The notes beneath the pieces are model-generated. The model saw only the letters and a program-made list of their open reading frames with translations, was not told the origin of the DNA and made no database searches. Made by a program: the position numbers and the translations under genes. This document shows positions 22,555 through 35,500 of a DNA stretch of 64,000 nt, piece after piece. How positions within the stretch are numbered: position 1 is the stretch's first letter; each line of letters opens with the position of its first letter. Source of the stretch: Eutrigla gurnardus (lineage: Eukaryota; Chordata; Actinopteri; Perciformes; Triglidae); assembly GCA_963514095.1 (NCBI GenBank), contig OY741266.1, positions 14,701,986 to 14,765,985 on the forward strand, in the 5' to 3' direction.

Positions 22555-23049
22555 TTGGGCACTTATCTGTGGAAGACAGCAACAAGCTTTGGCACTTAAA
22601 TGTCTCCATGACACTCTGTCTTTTCCTCTGTCGCTCCGTCTTATATATCTTTTCCAACCTATTCTGCCATATTTTCTCCTCCCTTGATGAAAGGATGACA
22701 TTCTTCTTCCTGTCAAAGCCCAGTTGGGTGTGATGAGCATTAATATTGATTATGTCAAAGCTGCCAAGTACGTTACATATCCAGGAATTTATTTTGCTGA
22801 CTCCGGTGCTGACACATATTGACAACTTAGAGCTTCTTGTCGGAGCAACACACAATGTGTTAACAGTGTCTAAATATGCACAACTAGAGCTACTACCAAT
22901 GACTATTTTCATTTTCATTATGTACCATTCACTAATACCGGGAAGAGTCATCAGCTTCGGCCTCCATTTCAAACAATTTTTGATGAATCGGTCATTTTGT
23001 AAACAAAAATTGGTCCTAAAAGAAATTGTCACATTTTAAAGAAATGTGC

Positions 23050-23290
23050 TAAATCGCTTTCTTGCTGACAATGAGATGGCCACATTTATACCACTATCAT
23101 ATCTATACAGTAAACATGAAGCCACAGCCAGCAGCTGGTTAGCTTAGCTCAGAATAAAAGTCTTTGTGCTAAGCTAACAGGCTGCTGGTTGTAGATTCAT
23201 ATTAACAGACACGAGCTTCTCATCAAACTCTGTTTGTGTTATTATTCCTTCAAGAAATTCTTCATTGATGTTTGTATGTTGCTATGCTAT
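23050..23290. repeat. Fish dispersed repeat, 'GGTTAGCTTAGCTCAG' family
   Basis: AGCAGCTGGTTAGCTTAGCT and GTGCTAAGCTAACAGGCTGC belong to a repeat family common in percomorph introns. A related copy in the opposite orientation lies at 54262-54420. Boundaries are uncertain. Confidence 0.5.
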
Positions 23291-25794
23291 TTTTAATTCA
23301 CGTCAACATAATTAAACAATCATTGTCAGAGTCCAAGGACACCTTCAGATTGCACAAGTTTTTGCCTCGTAAAAGACTCAAATGCTTCAAACAAAATTGT
23401 TGTGGAATAATTTTTCTGCCGATCTTCTAAACGATCCCACTGATGCACAAAGACTGCGATTAGTTGGCTGAACAGTTGGCTGGCAGTTCGTCAGTTACCC
23501 AACATGACCCGAGGCTGACGCCCAGTCAAAGTCTCGCACGGTCGACATCTTATTCTTGACATTAGTGCACGATGTGTGATCTCGGATTTGCATTCTCATG
23601 TCGATCCACGTGCCGAGATGCACGGAGAGAATAGACGGTGACAATAGCCTCGGTTGATCTCACCAATGCGTACAAATGCAATTGCATCAAGAGGGAGAGC
23701 ACCCCAGGCTTCGGCAGAGCTGTGCATATGGCAGCTTAGTGGAGGAGACAATCAGACGCTGTGTACTTCGACTCTGACTGATGGAGGGATGCGAGCACAT
23801 TCTCACTGAGCAGAAGATAATTAATTGTCAAATCAAACAGAATTTGGAGATAAACGCACTTAATTAATGACGTACTCAATGCGGCATTTATAACAGAACA
23901 CTGCAGCAGGATTGGTTTTCTGTAAAGGCTTTGTGGTATCTGTTCATCCTTGGTGATACAGTCACAGAAAATACATGCAAGGCTATTAGTTCCACCAGGT
24001 TGAGAGGCCAAGAAGAGGTCATCCACATTGAACTTCTACCTCAACTGCACTGAAATTGTGATGGTGCAAATCTCCATGCAAATATGGAATTTTGATGAAT
24101 TCCCTGTGTTATAGTATACAGCTATAGTTTGCAATGCTACCAGGACTTGTGTAACCCCTCCTCCCCCAGAATCAAGCGTGACAGAAAATGTGGATGGAGG
24201 TACCAGGTTATAAAATTCCCATTTGTGTATTCTACATTCATTCCAATCTAGCATTGTTAGCTGCTTTAAAATATGGCAACATCTGTGAAGAAAAATGACT
24301 GAATATACTATTCAAGCAATCTATTTAAGACTATTTAAAAGTCCCTCTATAAAGGCATGCATCACAAGTCATCCTCTGAGGACCGTGAAAATCCGAAACC
24401 AAATTTAATTACAATAATCCACTTTTTGTCAAGATATGTCACGCAAACGACAAATGTCAAGCTCTCGGTGGTAAAGTCAGAGGAATAAAGTCATTAGGAT
24501 TTAGTTTAGGATATATTAAGATTGTCTGATTATTGTCTGAGGAACACGAATGTGCAATCTAACTTCTAGTTATTGAGACATTTCAGTTAATTAATCAATA
24601 ATTAAGCCGGCAGTATGGAGTCAGAGAGTCACCCCTGAAAAAGTCCTTGAAGCTCCGGCAGTGATGCTCAAGGTTGTTCATGGTACTCCAAAGAATTCTA
24701 AAAACCCTTCCAGTCCAATCAAAGTGTGATTAACAAGACCCAGTAATGTTTCTGCGTTGGCTTCGATGGCTTCATTTAAATGCAGAGACAGGTGCACGAA
24801 TGTATTCAGCGCTCTCCAAAGTACTAAACAGCAGCACTGCTCTCCCACAGGGACCTGAATGTGTCTCACCAAGCCTCTGGAGTTTTACAGTTCGGAGACA
24901 TGTTGAAGATCAGGTAGTCACGATGGCACCCCAATTTTCCACATCATGTTTCCCTCCATTAAGAAAATACATTGCACACCACCCATCCTGCCATTGCAGG
25001 GAGCCTGGCCCTTTGGTACTCAGCAAGTGATGATTGCATTCACATCAAAACTATTAATAACAAAAGCCATTTATAGAGCACTTAGCAAGAAAAGTGAAAG
25101 AGAGAAAATTAAATACTGAGGTCAATGATAAAATACATGAACTGCAAGATTCAAATAATAAACAATAAGTTAAAACAACAATAACATAAGCAGGCAACTC
25201 CAATAAAATCAGGATATATGGTTATATCTCTGGTTAAAGTATGTTTCTAGAAGAGATTATTATTGTGTCTAACAGCTGTAACCATGCTGATGTAACCATA
25301 CAGCATCTTCATGCTGTATTAAGGTATTGTCAATAGTTAAAAAATGAGCTGCGAACTTACAGCGTCTCCACAGATAAAGACTTAGTGAATTAGGCATGGC
25401 AGGCCAGGGTTAAATGGTAAAATATTATATATATTATTATATTATTATTATTGTATGCTCTCTTTTCTCACCAAACTTTAGTTTTATCTTTAAGATCAAC
25501 AACCATATTATTTAATATGATTTATTAATACATTGTGAGAAGGCCTCCTATGGAAAAAAGTAGTTTAGATTGTCAGTTTAACAGAGCGTTAGGTAACAAA
25601 AACAAGAAGGTGGTTATGGTTATGGTTAATACAAAACTATAGTCCCATTAATCCTGGATTTTGAGGTACTTGTACTAGTGTTGATATTTGGAAGTTATAT
25701 AATTATATACATTTTTTTTAATCATAACATAAACAAACATGTTGATATCATTAGATTTGTTCTTTTTTAATTTTATTTTCTGTGACCAGAACAC

Positions 25795-25925
25795 ATCCAT
25801 CCATCCATCCATACCGCTTATCCTGTATTCAGGGTCGCGGGGGGGCTGGAGCCGATCCCAGATGTCATTGGGTGAAGGCAGGGTACACCCTGGACAGGAC
25901 ACCAGTCTATCACAGGGCTACTAGA
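25795..25925. repeat. CATCC-type fish dispersed repeat
   Basis: (CATC)n, then CCATACCGCTTATCCTGTAT, GGGTCGCGGGGGGGCTGGAG, CCCTGGACAGGACACC and AGTCTATCACAGGGCT. This is the more complete copy of the family seen at 16436. It accounts for the short open frames on both strands. Confidence 0.75.
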
Positions 25926-26439
25926 ATACCTAAGTGGGAGATTTTGCAGTAAAAACGGACTTGTCAGTGCTCTCTGGTGGACAAACTATGTAATGATGTT
26001 ACTGTTTCAAACTGAGCTCAAACTTAGTTTGGCATTCTCCTGCAATTCATTTTCACTTACAGGCTGACATATAGATACAGATACATCTCTAATAAGGTAA
26101 TATTGGTCTGGCTGATTTTTTAATTTATTTCAAATGTAGAGTCGGTCTAAATGGGAACTTTGATGTTTTGGTTTCTGGTCTCCTGCATGAAAGTCTGATG
26201 TACACACCCATCCATAAACCCATCGCTCCAACCTCCTCACTTCTTAAAGGCTACGCTGCTTCCTCTGTTGGCACTGAAAGGCTCCACTAGTTGTAAATAA
26301 GGCACATGATATTCCAGGAGCCAACCCCAAATGAGTCAGTGTAATCCTTTTAATCTTCTTTTAAGCGAGCATCCTTCCCACAATATTATTTTAAACCTAA
26401 AACCATTACAATCTTTAATTCTGTGGGGTATGGAATGGT

Positions 26440-26725
26440 AAATGATGATAAATTCATCTGCATTTATATTGCGTCTTACTCGTATTTCGACCACTTAAAG
26501 CGCTTAACACTACATGTCAAAATTCACCCACTCCTTCATACACTGATGGCCGAGGCTACCATGCAAGGTGCTGCCTGCCCATCAGGATCTAATCTAAAGC
26601 ACATACACACAGCGATGACACAGCCTTGAGGCGGCAATGTGGGGTTATTCCCCATGGAAACTTTGTCCTGCTTACTGGGGAACTAACCCCTGATCTTCCC
26701 TTTAGAGGGCGGCCTGCTCTGAACC
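26440..26725 (-). mobile_element. Old SINE-like repeat
   Basis: A diverged copy of the element at 29355. It has the same layout on the same strand: a TTTATATTGCG end, 'AAAGCGCTTAACACTACA', 'CACCCACTCCTTCATACACTGATGGC..AGGCTACCATGCAAGG' blocks, then a region matching the head. It is more decayed than the other copy and its head is not clear. Confidence 0.5.
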
Positions 26726-27859
26726 GAAGCCGCCCACTGTAAAGGACTGCAGGGACAGGGAAAAAAAGGTTTGCTGTGCCTGTTGCGTATATACTTACTT
26801 CTACTGTAAAACATGCCATGGCATTCATTCATCATTCTCAAGAAAAAGGGCACGAAAGGAGGAACTACTTTTTCATGTCAGAACAGCGCTCCTTTTTCTT
26901 AAAGCACTGCAGTTAACTGTGTGTGAGCAGAACAAGAGCTACTAGACAGCCAGTATTATTTTCCTCTCACCGAGGAAAAGACTGTGTACGTATCGTGACA
27001 GCTGGAAGAGCCAAGCTAGGAGTGCTACAGGCAAGCTGAGCCTTTGTAGGTCTAGCATGACATAGGATCTGGGGGATGTGGATGTACTGTAGTGAGGCTG
27101 CCGAGGGCCAAACTCCAAATGGGAAGTAACTGTATGAGCAATTCTATTCGGCTGGAGCGCTGACAAGATTTAAAGTGGGTCAGAGCAGAAGTGTGTGTAT
27201 GTGCGTGTTCACATGTAAATCCATCTGTTTTTCAGCCAGTGTTTGTGTGTCTGTAAAAGTCTGTGTTACAATTATACTGCATTGTTGTCAGTGAAAACTG
27301 ACACTGCTTAATCCGGCAACTTTCTCGCATACGCCTTCAGCTAAGCTAGTGGAAACTTTCTTAATGCTTTGGCATTCGGTCTTCCCTCCCTCTCATAGCT
27401 GCTGTGATGAGTTCACAGCCGGCTGCGATGAAAACTGTCAAAACCGCTGAATCAAAACAAATTCCTCGACGACAATCCCACACGACAATTTACATGTTCT
27501 TTGTTTATCTCTCCTCTTGCATCTACCAGGGTGGGTTTAAGAATGGAATTTACTACATCTGCACCGAAAATAGCTCTCATTGTACACACTGGGCAGACAT
27601 CAAACACAATCCAGACACGTCGGAGACCAGTGTCATTTTCTCTCACTATTCCTTCCTGCGTTTTGAAAGGCTCTGAGGGAAAGCTTAGCACGGACCAGTT
27701 AACATTCAGCTCTCAGGTTTGTGAGAGGATGTCAGGACAGGTTAAATATACAATTTTCATTTGATTTCACCTATTTTCTCATAACCAATCTATACTATAT
27801 ACTGTGCTAGGGTTCACTTTAAGCCACACTGGTAGGGCAGCTGTAGGGATGGCAATCTC

Positions 27860-28275
27860 AGCCTGTTGGTCGGTTCGTTCCCCGCTCTGGGCCAGACTGA
27901 AATGTCTCGACAACTATTGGATCGTCGCAGTAAAATGTGGTACAGATATTCATGGCCCCAAGAGGAAGAATCCTAATGATTTTAGTGATCCTCTGAGTTA
28001 AATAAGCACCAACGCCATGTCAAAATTTGTTCAATAATTTTGTTTGTGACCTGCAAAACTGGCGACGTTCCCATCATCTGAGCTGTACTACGTTTGATTT
28101 GTTTGCCAATTAGCAAATGTAAGCATGCTAACACGCTGAATTAAAACAGTGAACATGGTAAACATTATACCTGCGAAACATCAGTATGTTAGCATTGTCA
28201 CCATAAGCATGTTAGCATGCTGATGTTAGCATTTAGCTGAAAGCACTGCTGTGCCTAAGTAAAGCCGAGCTGCTG
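27860..28275. repeat. 'TTAGCATGCTAAC' dispersed repeat, copy 1
   Basis: Shares blocks with copies at 39895, 41000, 44385 and 51170. Blocks include GACAACTATTGGATCGTCG, GGTACAGATATTCATGG, GCAAATGTAAGCATGCTAAC, GAACATGGTAAACATTATAC and GATGTTAGCATTTAGCTGAA. This family is abundant in percomorph fish. It has no coding capacity. It lies in cygb2 intron 1. Confidence 0.7.
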
Positions 28276-29106
28276 GGTTGGGTTAGCAGGGATTAAGACC
28301 AAGAAGAGCCCAGTGTTTAAACAACAAAGGGGGTTGCGTTCATAGTCAGACTATGAAATATGATTCGTGAAGTTGAGTTGGAGTAACAGTATTTAATGCT
28401 TATCAGAAATGAAAACACTGCACCACAGTTTGCAGTACTCACAGACAAGATTCAACAATGCTATAAATTTAATAAATAAACATGTTGTATTGGAGAAGAC
28501 TTGGTCGAGTGAGACCATAAACTCATGTATACTACTAATGTTTACTGAGATAATAAAAGTGTATTTTCTCATAGACTTCCATGCATTCCGACTTCATTTG
28601 GCAATCAGAGGAGTTGCCCCCTGATGGCCAGCAGAGAGAATGCAAGTTTAAGGCGCTTCAGCGTCGGCTTCACTTCTTAGAACCCGAGGTTGCCGCCTGT
28701 CTGAGATAAGCACCTCATTCAGTTTTACGAAAACATGAGTGCGGCATACTTACTAGGTCGGACTTCATTTCATTTCAGTTCCAAGACTTCCACCATGGTG
28801 TAATTCTGAATTGAATGCCATCAGATTAAGGTAAAAGGTGCAGTAACAGGGTTTTATACGTCTGCTGCTCTCAACAGAGATCACTGATTTAAAGCTTGAT
28901 TTGATTAAAGCTTGATCCACTGGCATAAACAACAGCAGGCATGCTCGAAAATTAAACACCACTCTTGAGCACACCTGCATCCAATTACACTCAATCTTAA
29001 CTATCAGGAGCTCATCAGTGCTACCGCTCTGTAAAGGATTCTGCCAGAAACTTCCTGTCACACTGATGGTGCAGAGGTGGTTTACACACTTTAGAGGCAT
29101 GTAAAA

Positions 29107-29127
29107 GTGTGTGTGTGTGTGTGTGTG
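29107..29127. repeat. (GT)n microsatellite
   Basis: About ten GT units in cygb2 intron 1. Confidence 0.9.
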
Positions 29128-29354
29128 AGATAGAGAGAGAGAAAATGACACTTTAGCTAAAAATTTACTTACTAATGAAGAACATCACAAGAAATTGATG
29201 AGAGTTTATGGCAGCTGTGCATTTAAAGGCCTGAAATCGTTCAATCACTGACTGAGGGTCATGTTTTGAAATGGGAAAGACGGTGATTTTGCAGGCTCAG
29301 GTCATTTGTCGCTTTAGTAAATAATTATTTTTCAAGCATGAAAATGGCAAAATG

Positions 29355-29590
29355 GCCTCATTTATATAGCGCTTTTCTCCAAAGCGCTTTACATTAATGA
29401 CTGACATTCACTCATTCACACACACATTCACACACCGACGGCGGAGTCAACCACGCAGGGCGACAGCCAGCTCGTCAGGAGCAATTAGGGTGAGGTGTCT
29501 TGCTCAGGGACACCAGGCACTCAGCTAGGAGGAGCCGGGGATCGAACCGGCAATCTTGCGGTTGCCAGCCAAACTAAGTCCCCTCATGCA
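29355..29590 (-). mobile_element. tRNA-derived SINE-like element
   Basis: Read on the minus strand, the head carries GGTTCGATCCCCGGCTCC, a good match to the tRNA B box for RNA polymerase III. The conserved fish core and tail follow (GTGTCCCTGAGCAAGACACC, GTAAAGCGCTTTGGAGAAA, GCGCTATATAAATGA). An A box is not clear. It is a non-autonomous retroposon in cygb2 intron 1; the B-box match to a tRNA does not make it a tRNA gene. Confidence 0.65.
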
Positions 29591-30157
29591 TAGCACACAC
29601 TATCATATATTTCCACTGGCTTTATTGTGTGCTTCAAATGGGATTTGTCACAGTTTAGCCAAATAGATTTCATAGCTATCTTGTTGTGTATCGAGTAGCA
29701 ACAACAACTTTAAGCAACTACCTTGTTTGTGAAATGTGCTTGCAGTCTTAATGCTTCTCTCCCTCGCCAGTCTGTATTCAGGATTGTATATGTTGTCTTT
29801 ATTATTAAATTGTAAAATTCAAAAATGCAATCCTAAAGCAGAAAAATGAGACAGAGCAGGAGCATTTCCCCTCCGCTCATCTCAAATTCCTTCTCTAATT
29901 TTTCTCTGCCTTTCTTCACTGAAAAACCAGCAATGAAAAAAGCAAAAGAAGACAAAAAGGAACCTCTGGGAAAAAGCAATGTCTCTACAAATTGACATCA
30001 ATACATTTGATTTTTGTCAAAATTGGCGCCGCTGAATGACTTGTCTTCAAGAAACCTATGAAAACATCTCTGGTGTGATTAATTGCGTAGAAACTGCTTC
30101 CGTGTATACAAAAGCAAATATTATTTTCTCCAATCTGAAGTGTGTTTGCCTCCTCAG

Positions 30158-30389
30158 GTTCTTTGTCAACTTCCCATCGGCCAAGCAGTACTTCAGCCAG
30201 TTCCAGGACATGGAGGATCCAGAGGAGATGGAGCGAAGTAGCCAGCTTCGGCACCATGCCCGCAGGGTGATGAATGCCATCAACACTGTGGTGGAGAACC
30301 TCCATGACCCAGACAAGGTGTCGTCAGTGCTGGCCCTGGTGGGAAAGGCCCACGCTATCAAACACAAGGTGGAACCCATGTACTTCAAG
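30158..30389 (+). CDS. cygb2: Cytoglobin-2, exon 2
   Basis: The 232-base exon encodes residues 65-142, the heme pocket. It contains the CD-corner region RFFVNFPSAKQYFSQFQDM, the distal histidine E7 at His98 (QLRHHARRV) and the proximal histidine F8 at His130 (VGKAHAIKHK). Both ligands needed for bis-histidyl heme coordination are present. Residue 100, which aligns with the E9 cysteine of mammalian CYGB (Cys83), is arginine. The intramolecular disulfide known in the mammalian protein therefore cannot form through this pair. The exon starts after TCCTCAG, completing the split Arg codon, and ends TTCAAG|GTGACT in phase 0 at the conserved globin G7.0 intron position. An extra histidine (His97) precedes E7. 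Confidence 0.97.
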
Positions 30390-33220
30390 GTGACTTCAAG
30401 GATTCATTCATTGTTTGATGCCGTTAGACCTCTGGACATTATTACTTTGTGAAATCATTGGTGTCAGCCTGCCACATTCTACTTTACTTTGATTGTGCAT
30501 TTTCTATATTTCCTAGAATTGCTTTGAACAATCCTGTGAGGGAAATTGCCACAGGGGTATTGTTTCCCTGCTAGGAGACGTGTTGCTTTACAGTTTTAGC
30601 CACTTGATTAGTGTGCCCATGAAACAGAATAGTGTGTCCTCAAATGTGATTGTCTGGTTTAATGGCTCTGTGGAAGTATTTTCTTGCTTCAGCAGCCCCT
30701 TGAATTATCAAAGCAACCCATTAGAACCCCAAAGAAATGTTCTCATTACCAATCTAATACAACAGGGGATTATTCTGCTCAGGCCCCCTAAAAAATCATG
30801 TTCCTGTTTTGCTCTTTTTGTTTTTTATTTTTCAAATGTAGCCATTACCTGTTTGCAACAGTCTGCAAAAATACATTGAATTGTTATGAAGCTACAAGTC
30901 TTGCTTTTACCAATTCTAGGAAATATACTTTATTCAGACATGACAAAAAGTGTATACCGAGTTTCATGGGACAAATTTATCACAGATGTTTCCATGATGA
31001 CAATTCAAGAAACAATTCAGAATTGCCTAATTGAACTTACAGTAATTATACAGTAAGTGAAAAGCAGTGTTTGGCTGCCCTTTCTGGGCGTTAATTCTTT
31101 TGCACTTCATCAACGATGCTGGTTGGTGGTCGGGTGTGGTAAGAAGTGTCCTCTGTTACATCTGTAACCACTGCAGAAGTGATGTCACAGTGTACTGACT
31201 CACTCTGGAGTACACTTCTACATCACTGCAGTAGCATGAGAAGTCAAACCACTGGAGGTCAGCAAACACAAGATTTTAACGCAAGTTACTCGATAAGTAT
31301 GTAAATAAAAGTTCAGAAATATTAATTAAAACTGTGTATTAAAAAAAACATACGCAAGTTTAACATATTTTATCAATGCTAATTCATGGAGGATCTACAA
31401 AGAACAATACAGTGGTATACAAACATTCATTCCTGGGACAAACAACTCAACATGGGTATTTACCGGCTCCAGCTCCCATCAACAGTGATGGAAACATGAC
31501 ACCCGTGCCTTTCCTGGTGTGATGCTATATGACGCGTGTTTAAGTGAATGAATACGCAATACATAAAATCCTCGGGGATTATCAGAATTATGTCACACCA
31601 GAAAAGAAAAATCAGGAAGGAATATTTAGCGGTGGGAAAGTAGTTTACTGCCTGTTTAAGTGGGGTTTCCTCATGTTAAAACAACCTACATATACACTCT
31701 AATTTAAGTGGTTTAAGATAGTGTTTCTTAAGGTTTAAGAAAGGTTAGTAGCAAATCCTGAACTATGATGTGCAATGATCATGAATTTAAGGCATGACAT
31801 ATGACAATGAAAGAAAAAAATCCAGTATAGCAGCCACTTGAAATATTAAAGCAGTCAATAAAATTATCAAAATTAATAAATGTTTAAGTCAGTTTATTAC
31901 CAGGGCTAACCATGCTGATTACCTGTGAAGGCCAGAAAAGACGGAATCAGAATATCATCAAAAATGTTTAAAACCAAGTGTTTAATTTAGACCATATGGT
32001 TGCATATTTTTCACTGTGAAACTCTGCGATTATTAAACACGATTCCCTCTTCATTTGATTGAAGAGGGGAATATGCTTCCTCCCTTCCAGTCTTTTGAAT
32101 GTCGACTGCAGTTGGTTCATAAATGCAGCTGTGAAGGACACATAACTGCCTTTTAAGCTTCCCTCCACTGGCTTCCGGTTGGCTTTAGAATGGGTTTTAA
32201 GATTTAATTGATCCCTTTGTGAATAAATCATTCCATTGATTAGTCCCACGGTGTATTCCCTGTAGTCTTAACCTCATATGTACCTCATAATGCACCTCTT
32301 AGATCATCATTTAATAAGCTGATAATGAGGTTGGTGAATGTGTTGGGTGAAACAAAACATGATCATCATCAAGGAATTATTATTTTCTTATTCATTAATT
32401 ATTTCTAGTGGTTAATCACACAATATGCCGAACATTTTGCATGTTTAAACTCCTAAAACTTTTGTTTCTTGTCTATCATTTTGAAAATCGAATATATCTG
32501 CTGGAGTTTATAGACCAAAAAAATAAACTGGTTGATAAATAATGAAAATAATGAATGGCACCCTTAGCACCAGCTTCTGCTTAAAGATTTATTCCTTTGA
32601 TATAATAGTCTGCGAAAAATTATTATCAATACAACTATTTTTTCAGAAGCTTTTAACCACATCCTATGGGCTCAGTTGCCATGGAGATGGTTCAACGGTT
32701 AGTTTTTATTACATGACCTATGCTTGTTGACATGAAAACAGATGGTATAAAGGGGTTACACCCCCCAGAAATCCCATATTTAGGTCACATGATAAACTAA
32801 ACCATCTCCATGACAACTGATCAACTCCGCCCACTAAGGAAGGTCACGTGTCAGTAAATGATTGTGTTGACTCTCTCGGTTTGTCCCAAAGTTACATCAT
32901 TGAGGGGGACCACGTGTGCCCAGTTCTGCCTCTACGCCGCTGCTCATCTGCCACATTTACATCCACATTTCCTTTCTCCCTGCTTCGTCATCTTCTCTCC
33001 CTTTGTATTCCCTGTCCACCCACTGCTTTCATGCTTTAGTGTTATCATTTTCAATTCTCACCTGCCTCGCCCACTTTTCTGTACGACTGAATTGGATTCT
33101 TTATTTCCACGGCTCGACTCTCACTTTACATTACTTTCTTCATCTTTCCACCTGCCATTATTTTTGATAGGTTTACCCCCCCATGTTAATCAAGTTTCTT
33201 TCTCACCCTACTTCTCCAAG
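30390..33220 (+). other. cygb2: cygb2 intron 2 (2.8 kb)
   Basis: GTGACT donor to a TCTCCAAG acceptor. It contains an imperfect long inverted repeat at 32673-32819 and two CACGTG E-boxes at 32845 and 32911. No other gene is seen. Confidence 0.9.
32673..32819. repeat. cygb2: Imperfect ~45-bp inverted repeat in cygb2 intron 2
   Basis: CAGTTGCCATGGAGATGGTT (32673-32692) pairs with AACCATCTCCATGACAACTG (32800-32819). The inner parts ACATGACCTATG and the 'AGGTCACATGATAAACT' arm also pair with a few mismatches. The loop is about 50 bases. It could be a small foldback element or fold in the pre-mRNA about 400 bases before exon 3. Confidence 0.65.
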
Positions 33221-33385
33221 ATCCTGAGTGGCGTGATGCTGGAGGTGTTTGCTGAAGATTTCCCAGAATTCTTCACGGCAGAGGTGCAGATGGTGTGGGC
33301 CAAACTGATGGGGGCGGTGTACTGGCATGTGACGGGGGCCTACACCGAGGTGGGCTGGCTCCAGGTCTCCAGCTCAGCTGTGTGA
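33221..33385 (+). CDS. cygb2: Cytoglobin-2, exon 3 and stop
   Basis: Encodes residues 143-196 and TGA (33383-33385). Helices G and H are present (ILSGVMLEVFAEDF, VQMVWAKLMGAVYWHVTG). The C-terminus AYTEVGWLQVSSSAV is the cygb2-type tail; SSSAV distinguishes it from cygb1. Splicing at 33221 keeps the frame from exon 2, and the protein is complete with no breaks. The open frame extends back into the intron to 32858, but that part has no globin similarity. The first part of helix G is at the exon border, as in other globins. Confidence 0.96.
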   Translation: MLSGVMLEVFAEDFPEFFTAEVQMVWAKLMGAVYWHVTGAYTEVGWLQVSSSAV

Positions 33386-34734
33386 AGATGAGTTTGTAAC
33401 GAGTTGATAAAATAGGTTCAACTGGCAGTTATGTGAGGATGGTTTCACAAACATGGATGAGATTTACGTGGTAATCCGTGCAACTCTGTACTTTATTTTG
33501 GTGACATTTTGGGTGCTAAGCCTTCATTGCTGTGGCGTTTCTACATCGCACTTCCAAGAGATAACTCGGACGCCAACAACGTAGCCAGATAATATTTAAC
33601 TCCTCTTCTAATTACATTTTAGCCACTGTGAAGTGGGACTGTGGTCTGTGATTTCAGCCATGGAAGCTATCGCTGATGATGCTAACCATCTAGTTCTTCT
33701 ATTGTTTATCCCAAACAAACTATTGATGCTGGCAAAAGCATATCACATCATTAACCTTCGCTATGTCTGCCCCCTGGTTACTGTTGCTAGGCGTTTCGAT
33801 GTAGTGACAGATACAGTTTACAATGGCATCAGTGTCAGATTTTCAATCTCTCACAATTCTTGGTCAACTCTCGCTAGCTAGCTAATACATGTTAGCTAAG
33901 TAAGTCATTTATTCGGTAATGCTGGTTCCTACCAACTCTTTTTAACACGTAACTTAATACGTAGTAGCAACATCATATTATGCTTAAAGGTTAACGCTAC
34001 ATCACACGTAAAAACATAGCATTTTCACCATGAAACATGTACAACACATGGTAACAAAGGAGGAGTATATATACAGTAGTTCTATTATTATGGTACAATA
34101 CGATCAAGGAAAATGTGAAAAAAGAAAAGGACTGTGTTAGTACAACTTTATAAGGGAAAAAATGAAAAAGTGCTGTGGTAGGTTATATGTAATGATCTAG
34201 TTAGCCAGACATGCTAACATTTGCAGCTTAACAATTAAATCTACTGCACTCTTTTGGTGTTGTGTTTTTCATTGAGAGAAAAAAAATAACACTCTAAACT
34301 CTTGAATATCATACTGTTTATTGCTTTCACTACAGCTTCATGCGCCCTGCTTTAGCATGTGGAGAAACCCAAAGCTCGACAGGTCTGCTGTGTGTAGTTA
34401 TAGATAAGCTAACTGTTGGACAAATCTTAGTGGACGGTCAGCTGGGGATCGCAAAAAACAGACATTTACTTAGACGAAAATGTTGCGGAAAACTACTTTA
34501 CAGAGTTGTTTTCTGTGGAAACCTGCGGCGAGAGAAGCATCTTCTGTGCATAAGAATACACCTCATGATATTTTGAAAGAAGAGATGAAGAAATGTTTGG
34601 ACAGGAAGTGATTTTTATGCTCTGAGAGGGGGGGCAGTAAGCTGTTGAAGCCCCGGCTATGGGACCATGGAGCTGCTGACTGTTAATAGATTCTCTTTGT
34701 GTCCTGCTACAGTATATCCTCATGTTTAAGGGAC

Positions 34735-34762
<28 letters not shown>
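34735..34762. repeat. (CT)n microsatellite
   Basis: About fourteen CT units. Confidence 0.95.
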
Positions 34763-34765
<3 letters not shown>

Positions 34766-35016
34766 TGTCCTGTTTAACTTTACCGAGGTGTTGTTTGTAT
34801 AAGTGTACGGTGGGCAAGTGAGCACACTCTTCTGCCTTTGTTTACAACTCGTCGACACGTCGGCCTGTTGGCGCGTTAAAGAGGGCTGTTCTTTTCTTTG
34901 CTCAAAGTCTTGGACTAGTTTCTACTTGCCCGTCACTCTCATTCCACAAACAATGCAATCATCAAGAAACGGAAAACATCAGCAGGTGGACACGATCAGC
35001 AACCGCACATAAACAC

Positions 35017-35034
35017 GCACACACACACACACGC
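35017..35034. repeat. (CA)n microsatellite
   Basis: Short CA run, slightly interrupted at both sides by CACG. Confidence 0.85.
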
Positions 35035-35482
35035 ACATACACATGCTCAGTCACGTTCGAGACCTCCCCGGTGCTAATATTTACAGGACCGTCGGTTAGT
35101 TTACATCTTCAAAACCCCATCAGAGAGACGCGCTGCATTAAAGGCTCCATTAAGAGCTTTGGAAAGTCACTCCGGAGGTCTACGGAAAACAGGTCCGCTT
35201 AAGAAGTGCCATCAGTCCGACCCATCGAATACATTACATTATTTTCAAATGCATGAAACGCATTGTGCACAATTGTACTGCCTTTGCTCTAACACAATGG
35301 ATGCTTTCTTCATATTTGACCATGGGAATGAAGCCTCACACTTTGTCTCTATGCTCATATGCGGACGTCGTACTCGGTCATCCGCCCCTCCTCAAACATG
35401 TCAAACTAACTTTCTTTACCTGACATAACCTCAGTGATCAGAGTGTCTGGACTGCACTCCTCCTCGCTGTCCACATCTGCGA

Positions 35483-35500
35483 GTCTCTCTCTCTCTCTCT
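35483..35500. repeat. (CT)n microsatellite
   Basis: About nine CT units. Confidence 0.9.

Larger units (their letters stand above)
20379..30157 (+). other. cygb2: cygb2 intron 1 (9.8 kb)
   Basis: GTGAGT donor to a TCCTCAG acceptor. It contains a microsatellite at 22.5 kb, several fish dispersed repeats and two SINE-like copies, listed separately. No coding exon of another gene is recognised on either strand. Confidence 0.85.

Noticed and set aside
22361..23032. 223-codon minus-strand frame
   Set aside because: Crosses the (TG)n microsatellite and encodes a Thr-His run; the remainder has no recognisable domain and lies in cygb2 intron 1.
29520..29570. Possible tRNA gene from a GGTTCGATCC B box
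   Set aside because: The rest of a cloverleaf is absent and the flanks are the core and tail of a fish SINE-like repeat.
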